A stretch of DNA of 8,121 nucleotides, taken from the NCBI GenBank assembly GCA_049644325.1, contig JBARRR010000027.1:1-8121 (forward strand), given 5' to 3'. A program made the position numbers and the translations under genes. Under the pieces are notes generated by a model, which saw nothing but the letters and a program-made list of their open reading frames with translations, was not told where the DNA came from and ran no database searches. Origin of the DNA: DASZHA01 sp049644325. GTDB lineage: Bacteria > Chloroflexota > Dormibacteria > DASZGP01. Below, in pieces: positions 1 through 8,121 of the stretch; positions within the stretch are counted from its first letter, which is position 1, and each line of letters opens with the position of its first letter.

Positions 1-506
1 GGCAGCTTGGCGGCGCGTTCGAACAACGCGTCCATCGATATCCGGATCCCCGGGGAGATCGCCCCACCGAGGTAGTCGCCGTTGTCGGCGATGACGTCGA
101 AGTTGGTGGTGGTGCCGAAGTCGACCACGATGGTGGGGCCACCGTACTTGTGGAAGGCGGCCACGGCGTTGACGACGCGGTCGGCGCCGACCTCCCGGGG
201 GTTGTCGTAGCGGATCTGGATACCGGTGCGAATGCCCGGGCCGATGATCATCGCCTCGGTCCCGAGGTACTGGCGGCACATGCCGAGCAGGGAGCGGTCC
301 AGGGTTGGGACCACGCTCGAGATGACCACGCTGTCGATCTCGTGGATCTCCACCTCCGCGGTGTCGAAGAGCCCTCGCAGCGTGACCCCGAGCTCGTCCG
401 CGGTGGCGTCCCGGCGGGTGGAGAGGCGCCACTGGTGGGCCAGCTCCTCGCCGCGGTAGGCGCCGATGGCGATGTTGGTGTTGCCCGCGTCGATGGCCAG
501 GAGCAT
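1..506 (-). CDS. coaX: Type III pantothenate kinase, partial (C-terminus beyond the left edge)
   Basis: Phosphorylates pantothenate with ATP, the first step of coenzyme A synthesis in the cytosol. I translated the 168 visible codons by hand, and the frame stays open to the window edge. The protein opens with MLLAIDAGNTNIAIG, the N-terminal phosphate-binding motif of the type III (CoaX) family in the ASKHA fold. GADR is at residues 107-110, with the Asp usually taken as catalytic base, and the second nucleotide-binding motif DFGTTTNFD is at 129-137, followed by GGAISPG. Family members are usually about 250-270 residues, so roughly the last third is missing. The ATG at 506 places DAGNTN at the expected distance. 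No convincing Shine-Dalgarno precedes it, and the argH stop lies 28 bases upstream, so it probably depends on the argH transcript. The family call is secure. Co-transcription is inferred from spacing and strand. Confidence 0.95.
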   Translation of the reverse strand, partial: MLLAIDAGNTNIAIGAYRGEELAHQWRLSTRRDATADELGVTLRGLFDTAEVEIHEIDSVVISSVVPTLDRSLLGMCRQYLGTEAMIIGPGIRTGIQIRYDNPREVGADRVVNAVAAFHKYGGPTIVVDFGTTTNFDVIADNGDYLGGAISPGIRISMDALFERAAKL

Positions 507-534
507 GGGCTGAGTGTAGTGGCGAGGGGTCCGC

Positions 535-3292
<2,758 letters not shown>

Positions 3293-3299
3293 CTGGTCG

Positions 3300-3304
3300 C
3301 CTTC
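3300..3304 (-). promoter_or_regulatory. Ribosome binding site of argG overlapping the argR stop
   Basis: GAAGG with a 7-base spacer precedes the argG ATG at 3292. Its first two bases are the last two of the argR TGA stop, so ribosomes ending argR finish on top of it. It supports the MSKTK start over the longer frame. Confidence 0.7.
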
Positions 3305-3779
3305 AGCCGGCCTCGGGCTGGGCCAGCACGGCCGCCTCGGCGCCACGTTCCAGGAGCCGGTCCTCGACCAGCTGGCGCTCGGCCTCGCCGGTGGCCACCA
3401 CCAACACCGTGTCGTCGCCGGCCACCGTGCCCAGCACCTCGGGCCAGCCCGACTGGTCGATGGCGAAGGCGACCAGGTTGGCGGTACCCGGCGGGGTGTG
3501 GACCACAGCCATGAACTGCACGCCGTCGACGGCGGAGACGAAGTCGCGCAGCACCTGGGGGAGGCGGACGTTGAGGCCCGACCGGATCGCGTAGCGACTG
3601 CCGCTGGGGCTGGGCTCCCGGCTAAGGCCCAGCTCTCGGATGTCGCGGCTGACGGTGGCCTGGGTCACCGAGTGGTCCAGCTCCCGGAGCGCCTCCACCA
3701 GCTCATCCTGGGTGTGGATGGGGCGGCTCCTGACCAGCTCCAGGATCGCCTTCTGGCGGTGCTGCTTGTCGCCGATCAC
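3303..3779 (-). CDS. argR: Arginine repressor (ArgR/AhrC family)
   Basis: An arginine-responsive DNA-binding regulator that in characterised members forms hexamers and represses arginine synthesis genes when arginine is bound. The 158-residue length is typical. The N-terminal winged helix-turn-helix includes TQDELVEAL (23-31) and the recognition segment TQATVSRDIRELG (39-51). A linker leads to the C-terminal oligomerisation and arginine-binding domain, with TPPGTANLVAFAID at 95-108 and GTVAGDDTVLVV at 117-128; the paired aspartates there (122-123) match those that contact arginine in the family. The start is GTG at 3779, sharing the GTGA overlap with the argD stop and preceded by GAGG with a 7-base spacer. 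Lying inside the arg operon it would be autoregulated if the operon promoter has an ARG box. That promoter is outside the window, so this is inference. Confidence 0.97.
   Translation of the reverse strand: MIGDKQHRQKAILELVRSRPIHTQDELVEALRELDHSVTQATVSRDIRELGLSREPSPSGSRYAIRSGLNVRLPQVLRDFVSAVDGVQFMAVVHTPPGTANLVAFAIDQSGWPEVLGTVAGDDTVLVVATGEAERQLVEDRLLERGAEAAVLAQPEAG
3776..3779 (-). other. GTGA stop/start overlap, argD to argR
   Basis: The argD TGA stop and the argR GTG start share four bases, the same arrangement as at argB/argD, suggesting that ArgR output is tied to ArgD translation. Confidence 0.7.
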
Positions 3780-5026
3780 GGCGCGTCCTCGATCTCGGTG
3801 GCCGCGGGCCCCGGGGTGTGGACGTTCTCCAGCACCAGGTCAAGGCATATCGACAGGATGTCCATCGCCTTGTCGACCTCGGGCTTGCCGATGATCAGCG
3901 GCGGCAGGAAGCGGATGACCCGGTCGTTGGCGGCGGTGATGATGAGGCCGTGGTGGAGCGCCTCCTCCTGGAGGCGTGGAGCGATGTCCCGGTCCAGCAC
4001 CAGGGCCTGCATCAGGCCCCGGCCGCGCACCTCGGCGACGCAGCCGAAGGCATCGCCCAGCTCGCGCAGGCGCTCCGCCAGGTAGCCGCCGACCTCGCGG
4101 GCATTGTCGACGACGCCGCCCTCCTCGATCGCCTTGATGGTGGCGAGCGCGGCAGTGGTGGCCAGCGGGTTGCCGCCGAAGGTGCCACCGTGGTCGCCCG
4201 GCTCGAGGCAGTCGGCGCGGGCGTTGGCCAGGCAGACGCCGATGGGCACGCCACCGCCGAGGCCCTTGGCCAGGGTGACCACGTCGGGCACCACGCCATA
4301 TCCCTGGAAGGCGTAGAAGGTGCCGGTGCGGCCGATCCCGGTCTGGATCTCGTCGAAGACCAGGAGCAGGTTGGCTTCGTCACACCACTCGCGGACGCCG
4401 TGGAGGTATTCGTCGCGCGCCGGGATGATGCCGAACTCGCCCTGGATCGGCTCCAGGATCACCGCCGCGGTCTTGTCGGTGGTGGCCGCCTTGAGCGCGT
4501 CGAGGTCGTTGAACGGCACCTGGCGGAAGCCGTCGGGCATGGGCTCGAACGGCGTCTTGAACTTCTGCTGGCCGGTGGCGGCTACGTTGGCCAGGGTCCG
4601 GCCGTGGAACGACCCCTCCGCTGACAGCACCTCGTACGCCCCGCCCCGGTTGAGCTTGCCCCACTTGCGCGCGATCTTGTAGGCGCACTCGTTGGCCTCG
4701 GCGCCGGAGTTGGCGGGGAAGAGCTTGCCGTCAAAGCCGAGCGCCCGCAGTTTCTTGGCCAGCTCCACCTGGGGCCGGGTGTAGTAGAGGTTGCTGGTGT
4801 GGATCAGCACGCCGGCCTGGGACCGGACCGCCTCCACCACCGCGGGGTGGGCGTGTCCGAGGACGTTGACGGCGATACCGGCGACCATGTCGAGGTACTC
4901 CTTGCCGGACTCGTCGTAGACCTTCCAGCCATCGCCGCGCACCAGCTCGATGGGCAGCCGCTTGAAGGTGTGCATCATGAACTCTCGTTCCTCGGCCATC
5001 AGCGTCTCAATCTCGCTGGTGCTCAC
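3776..5026 (-). CDS. argD: Acetylornithine aminotransferase
   Basis: A pyridoxal-phosphate enzyme that transfers an amino group from glutamate to N-acetylglutamate semialdehyde to give N-acetylornithine. The 416-residue protein has the class III aminotransferase pattern: SGAEANE at 107-113 (cofactor phosphate binding), FHGRT at 140-144, FDEIQTGIGRTG at 224-235 with the pyridine-binding Asp225, and the Schiff-base lysine Lys254 in TLAKGLGGG, followed by GGTFGGNPLA at 280-289. The start taken is GTG at 5026, which overlaps the argB stop as GTGA but has little Shine-Dalgarno support. An ATG at 4999, nine codons in, is a plausible alternative. The neighbours make the acetylornithine role more likely than another class III transaminase, although many ArgD proteins also accept succinyl-diaminopimelate (DapC activity). 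Confidence 0.96.
   Translation of the reverse strand: MSTSEIETLMAEEREFMMHTFKRLPIELVRGDGWKVYDESGKEYLDMVAGIAVNVLGHAHPAVVEAVRSQAGVLIHTSNLYYTRPQVELAKKLRALGFDGKLFPANSGAEANECAYKIARKWGKLNRGGAYEVLSAEGSFHGRTLANVAATGQQKFKTPFEPMPDGFRQVPFNDLDALKAATTDKTAAVILEPIQGEFGIIPARDEYLHGVREWCDEANLLLVFDEIQTGIGRTGTFYAFQGYGVVPDVVTLAKGLGGGVPIGVCLANARADCLEPGDHGGTFGGNPLATTAALATIKAIEEGGVVDNAREVGGYLAERLRELGDAFGCVAEVRGRGLMQALVLDRDIAPRLQEEALHHGLIITAANDRVIRFLPPLIIGKPEVDKAMDILSICLDLVLENVHTPGPAATEIEDAP
3787..3790 (-). promoter_or_regulatory. Ribosome binding site of argR within the end of argD
   Basis: GAGG, in the last codons of argD, lies 7 bases before the GTG at 3779. It supports the GTG as the argR start, consistent with the family-like N-terminus that follows. 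Confidence 0.6.
5023..5026 (-). other. GTGA stop/start overlap, argB to argD
   Basis: The argB TGA stop and the argD GTG start share four bases. Little Shine-Dalgarno sequence precedes the GTG, so argD translation probably relies on ribosomes terminating at argB. If the ATG at 4999 is used instead, the overlap is not functional. Confidence 0.6.
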
Positions 5027-5883
5027 CCGGGGACGATCATGGTGCCGATGCCCTCTGCGGTCAGCAATTCGAGTAGCAAAGCGTGGGCCACTCGCCCGTC
5101 GATGATGTGGGCTTTCTCGACCCCGGCCAGCGCGCGCACACAGGCGGTGACCTTAGGGATCATGCCCCCAGTGACGGTGCCATCGGCGATCTTGTCCGTG
5201 ACGTCGTGGGCGACGATCTCGCTGATCAGGGTCCCGGAGGCGTCGCGGACGCCCTCGACGTCGGTGAGCACGATCAGCTTGCGCGCTCCCAGGGCCACCG
5301 CCAGCTCGGCGGCAACGGTGTCGGCGTTGACGTTGTAGGACTTGCCGTCATAGCCCAGCCCAATCGAGGCGATCACCGGGATGTAGCTTCGTTCCAGCAG
5401 CGCGGTGATGGGCTCGGCGTTGACCTGCGCCACCTCGCCGACGAAGCCCAGGTCCTCGCCGTTGAGGCTGGACATCGGCTTGACCAGGATCGAGGGGCCA
5501 TCCTCGCCGGACATGCCGACGGCCTGGCCGCCGAGTCCGTTGAGGGCGGCGACGATGTCGGGGTTGACCTTGCCGGTGAGCACCATCTTGACCACGTCCA
5601 TCGACGCCTCGTCGGTCACCCGCAGTCCCTCGACGAATTTGCTCTCGAGGCCGAAACGCTCCTGCATGGCGCTGATCTCGGCGCCGCCGCCGTGGACCAC
5701 CACCGGGTTCATGCCGACGTAGCGCAGCAGGACCACGTCCTCGAGGATGTTGATCTTCTCCTGCTCCAGCGCCGACCCGCCGAGCTTGATCACGATGGTG
5801 TCGCCGTAGAACTTGCGGATGTACGGCAGCGCCTCGACCAGGACCTCGGCCTTCTTGATGTTGATTTCGCGATCTACTGTCAT
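5023..5883 (-). CDS. argB: N-acetylglutamate kinase
   Basis: Phosphorylates N-acetylglutamate with ATP and is usually the feedback-controlled step in organisms with the cyclic pathway. The 286-residue protein has an amino acid kinase fold: IKLGGS with Lys33, HGGG at 64-67, GLRVTD at 86-91, YNVNADT with Asp188, LTDVEGV at 206-212 and GGMIPK with Lys244. An N-terminal helix before the core, around EVLVEALPYIRKFYG (residues 13-27), resembles the extension that links dimers into hexamers in arginine-inhibited kinases such as that of Thermotoga maritima, so feedback inhibition by arginine is likely (inference from the family). The residue after HGGG is Ala, where Pro is more usual. I chose the ATG at 5883 because it follows a strong GGAGGT site; the frame is open further upstream but only within the gap and the argJ end. 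Confidence 0.97.
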   Translation of the reverse strand: MTVDREINIKKAEVLVEALPYIRKFYGDTIVIKLGGSALEQEKINILEDVVLLRYVGMNPVVVHGGGAEISAMQERFGLESKFVEGLRVTDEASMDVVKMVLTGKVNPDIVAALNGLGGQAVGMSGEDGPSILVKPMSSLNGEDLGFVGEVAQVNAEPITALLERSYIPVIASIGLGYDGKSYNVNADTVAAELAVALGARKLIVLTDVEGVRDASGTLISEIVAHDVTDKIADGTVTGGMIPKVTACVRALAGVEKAHIIDGRVAHALLLELLTAEGIGTMIVPG

Positions 5884-5887
5884 CTGG

Positions 5888-5893
5888 ACCTCC
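5888..5893 (-). promoter_or_regulatory. Ribosome binding site of argB
   Basis: GGAGGT lies 4 bases before the ATG at 5883, inside the 25-base argJ-argB gap. It is the strongest Shine-Dalgarno match in the window and decides the argB start against the longer open frame beginning near 5940. It lets argB be initiated independently of argJ termination. Confidence 0.8.
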
Positions 5894-5908
5894 AAAGGGC
5901 AGGCATGC

Positions 5909-7177
5909 TTACGTCGTGTAGTCGGCGTTGATGCGGACATAATCCGCGGTCAGGTCGCAGCCGAATGCGGTGGCGTCACCCTCGCCCAGGCCGAGGTCGC
6001 AGACGATGCTGACCTCGTCGGCCTCGAAGGCGCGCCGGACGGCCTCGAGGTCGATCTCCGACAACCCGGCGCCGTTGGCGAATACCACGGTGTCGCCGAT
6101 GCTGACACTGAGCCGGTCGAGCACCAGCTCCCCGCCGGAATAGCCCAGCGCCGCGACCACCCGGCCCCAGTTGGGGTCGCCCCCATGGATCGCGGTCTTG
6201 ACCAGGTTGGAGCAGGCGACCGTGCGCGCCATCTCGCGCGCGTTCTCCTCGGAGGCGGCGCCACGCACCTGCACCGTGAAGAGGCGGCTGGCGCCCTCAC
6301 CATCCCCTGCCAGCTGGCGCGAGAGGTCAACGCACAGCCCCAGCAGGGCCGCCTCGAACTCCTCCAGCCCGGCGCCGGGGAGCAGCGGCGCGCCTCCGGC
6401 GGCGCCGTTGGCGAAGACCGCGAGCATGTCATTGGTCGACATGTCGCCGTCGATGGTGACCATGTTGAAGCTGCGGTCGGCGACGCGGCGGACCACCTGG
6501 GCCAGGTCGGGCGCCGTGACCGCGGCGTCGGTGGTGACGAAGGCCAGCATCGTCGCCATGTTGACGTGGATCATCCCGGATCCCTTGGCCATACCCCCGA
6601 GCCGGATCGTGCGACCGCCGTACTCGAAGGCCGCCCCCGCCTGCTTGGGCAGGGTGTCGGTGGTCATGATCGCGCGCGCCGCCGCCGCGCCGCCGTCGAC
6701 GCTGAGGCTGTGCGACGCCGCCACGACGCCCTCGTGGACGATGTCCATCGGCATCATCCGGCCGATCACGCCGGTGGACGCCACCAGCACCTCCGCGGGG
6801 TCGAGGTCGAGCTCGTCGGCACAGAGCTTGCCCATCACCAGGGCGTCCTTGAACCCCTGGCTGCCGGTGCAGGCGTTGGCGTTGCCGGCGTTGACGACCA
6901 GGGCGCGGGCCATGCCGTTGGCGAGGTTCAGCTGGCTGATGACCACCGGCGCGGCCTTGACCTTGTTGGTGGTGAAGACCGCCGCGGCGGTGGCGGGGCG
7001 CTCGGAGTAGAGGACCGCGACGTCCAGCTGCCCGGGCGCGGCGGACAGGCCACCACTGGCCGCCTTGATCCCCGCGCTGGCGGCGCCGGCGACATAGCCC
7101 AGCGGCGCCGTGACCCCCAGCGACGGCCGCTCGGGCAGCGCTGCGGCCGATTCCGCCGGCGTCCGCTCGGCGCTCAT
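5909..7177 (-). CDS. argJ: Glutamate N-acetyltransferase / ornithine acetyltransferase
   Basis: Transfers the acetyl group from N-acetylornithine to glutamate, releasing ornithine and regenerating N-acetylglutamate; bifunctional members also make acetylglutamate from acetyl-CoA. Family proteins cut themselves into alpha and beta chains at an Ala-Thr bond. Here the site is NMATML, giving cleavage between Ala208 and Thr209, with Thr209 as nucleophile. Other hallmarks are NAGNANACTG at 96-105, STGVIGR at 134-140, the KTAIHGGDPNWGRV region at 327-340 and the C-terminal INADYTT. The 422-residue length is normal. The start is ATG at 7177, overlapping the argC stop as ATGA; the 14 upstream in-frame codons lie in argC. 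The residue two before Met in the cleavage motif is Val, where Pro is usual. Whether it is bifunctional cannot be read from sequence; no argA is visible. Confidence 0.97.
   Translation of the reverse strand: MSAERTPAESAAALPERPSLGVTAPLGYVAGAASAGIKAASGGLSAAPGQLDVAVLYSERPATAAAVFTTNKVKAAPVVISQLNLANGMARALVVNAGNANACTGSQGFKDALVMGKLCADELDLDPAEVLVASTGVIGRMMPMDIVHEGVVAASHSLSVDGGAAAARAIMTTDTLPKQAGAAFEYGGRTIRLGGMAKGSGMIHVNMATMLAFVTTDAAVTAPDLAQVVRRVADRSFNMVTIDGDMSTNDMLAVFANGAAGGAPLLPGAGLEEFEAALLGLCVDLSRQLAGDGEGASRLFTVQVRGAASEENAREMARTVACSNLVKTAIHGGDPNWGRVVAALGYSGGELVLDRLSVSIGDTVVFANGAGLSEIDLEAVRRAFEADEVSIVCDLGLGEGDATAFGCDLTADYVRINADYTT
7174..7177 (-). other. ATGA stop/start overlap, argC to argJ
   Basis: The argC TGA stop and the argJ ATG start share four bases. 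Only a weak GGTGG precedes the ATG, so coupling to argC translation is likely. Confidence 0.7.
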
Positions 7178-8121
7178 GGCCACCGGATGGGGAGCTCGAG
7201 GCCGGCGGTCTCGGACCATCCGCGGGCGATGTTGAGCGCCTGCACCGCCTGGCCCGCCGCCCCCTTGACCAGGTTGTCGATGGCCGCCAGCACCACTACT
7301 CGATCACCCTGCTGAGTGACGTGGATATGGCACTCGTTGGTGCCCGCCACCTGCTTGGTGCCGGGCGCGGCATCGACCACCTTGATGAAGGGACAGCCGG
7401 CATAGGTGCTGCGGTACGCGTCGCGCAGCTGCTCGATGGTGGTGGCGTCCTCGAGGTCGAAGTAACACGTCGCCAGGATCCCCCGGACCATCGGCACCAG
7501 GTGGGGCACGAAGGTTATCCGTGGTGCGGGATCGCCGGAGGCGCTGCGGCACACCTGGGTCATCTCGGCCAGGTGGCGATGCCCTTCGACGCTGTAGGCG
7601 TTGAAGTTCTCCGCGGCCTCGGCAAAGTGCAGGTTGAGACCCAGCGAGCGTCCAGCGCCGCTGACGCCGCTGGCCGCATCGACGATGAAGTCGGGCTTGC
7701 CCAACCCACCCCGGACCGCCGGCACCAGGGCCAGGATCGCGGCGGTGGAGTAGCACCCCGGGCATGCCACCAGCCGCGCTGCTTCCAGCGCTCCGCGGTC
7801 GATGACCTCGGGCAGCCCCAAGACCGCCTGCTCAAGCAACTCCGGCGATGGGTGATCGGCGCCGTACCAGCGGGCGTATTCGTCCGGGTCCTTGAGCCGG
7901 AAGTCGGCGCCCAGGTCCAGGATCGTGCGACCTTCCCGGAGCCAGCCGGGGACCAGCGACGCCGCGGTGCCGTGCGGTAGGGCCACCACCACCACCTCGG
8001 CATCGCCAGGGTCGGGCTCGGCGTGGAGCGCCAGGTCGCTCTCGATCCCGGGATATACGGCACCCATCTTCTGGCCCGCGTTCGACCGCGAGGTCAGCCG
8101 AGTAACCTCGACCTGCGGGTG
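7174..8121 (-). CDS. argC: N-acetyl-gamma-glutamyl-phosphate reductase, partial (N-terminus beyond the right edge)
   Basis: Reduces N-acetylglutamyl phosphate with NADPH to the semialdehyde. The frame stays open to the window edge: 18 codons upstream of the first visible ATG (8067) read as conserved ArgC sequence, including LTSRSNAGQK, so that ATG is internal and the real start is off the edge. I read 315 residues. About 30 are missing, including the GASGYTG nucleotide-binding loop. Visible hallmarks, in fragment numbering, are DLGADFRLKD at 69-78, the catalytic cysteine Cys123 in CPGCYST, SGVSGAGR at 151-158, and PHLVPMVRGI with the conserved His207. The C-terminal half has KGAAGQAVQALNI. 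It appears to be the first of the arg genes seen here and is coupled to argJ through ATGA. The promoter and any arginine operator would lie further upstream. Confidence 0.97.
   Translation of the reverse strand, partial: HPQVEVTRLTSRSNAGQKMGAVYPGIESDLALHAEPDPGDAEVVVVALPHGTAASLVPGWLREGRTILDLGADFRLKDPDEYARWYGADHPSPELLEQAVLGLPEVIDRGALEAARLVACPGCYSTAAILALVPAVRGGLGKPDFIVDAASGVSGAGRSLGLNLHFAEAAENFNAYSVEGHRHLAEMTQVCRSASGDPAPRITFVPHLVPMVRGILATCYFDLEDATTIEQLRDAYRSTYAGCPFIKVVDAAPGTKQVAGTNECHIHVTQQGDRVVVLAAIDNLVKGAAGQAVQALNIARGWSETAGLELPIRWP

Noticed and set aside
5813..7315. A 500-codon open frame on the plus strand opposite argJ
   Set aside because: It is antisense to argJ with intact active-site motifs, and its composition (His, Arg, Asp and Gly rich) is that of a shadow frame. 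No recognisable domain.
8065..8067. ATG as the argC start
   Set aside because: The 18 codons upstream to the window edge are conserved ArgC sequence in the same frame, so this methionine is internal and the gene is cut by the edge.

Overview
The window is a compact, high-GC stretch of bacterial chromosome with eight genes, all on the minus strand. Seven form an arginine biosynthesis operon and the eighth is a type III pantothenate kinase. In transcription order (right to left) they are argC (5' end cut by the right edge), argJ, argB, argD, argR, argG, argH and coaX (3' end cut by the left edge). The longest gap between genes is 28 bases, and several neighbours overlap by 4 to 8 bases. Essentially all the DNA is coding, and I see no RNA genes, mobile elements, CRISPR arrays or long repeats.

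Together the genes cover most of the acetylated (cyclic) route from glutamate to arginine. ArgJ moves the acetyl group from acetylornithine to glutamate and may also make acetylglutamate from acetyl-CoA. ArgB phosphorylates acetylglutamate, ArgC reduces it, and ArgD transaminates the aldehyde to acetylornithine, which ArgJ deacetylates to ornithine. ArgG and ArgH convert citrulline to arginine. The ornithine-to-citrulline step (argF) is not here: argD is followed directly by argR. ArgR, the arginine-responsive repressor, sits inside the operon it probably controls. CoaX, the first step of coenzyme A synthesis, follows argH closely enough to share its transcript.

The main promoter and any ARG box operator would lie upstream of argC, beyond base 8121, so regulation cannot be read here. 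Within the operon, translation looks coupled: ATGA at argC/argJ, GTGA at argB/argD and again at argD/argR, and an 8-base overlap at argG/argH. Clear Shine-Dalgarno sites precede argB, argR and argG.

The strong GC bias, GTG starts, an argCJBD-R-GH order like that of actinomycetes, and an AhrC/ArgR-type repressor suggest a high-GC, probably soil-type bacterium such as an actinomycete or a Chloroflexota/Dormibacterota relative. The window alone does not settle this. It is ordinary core metabolism and I do not see a new system in it. The points worth a second look are the missing argF, the appended coaX, an unusual N-terminal extension on ArgH, and a few residue changes in conserved motifs.
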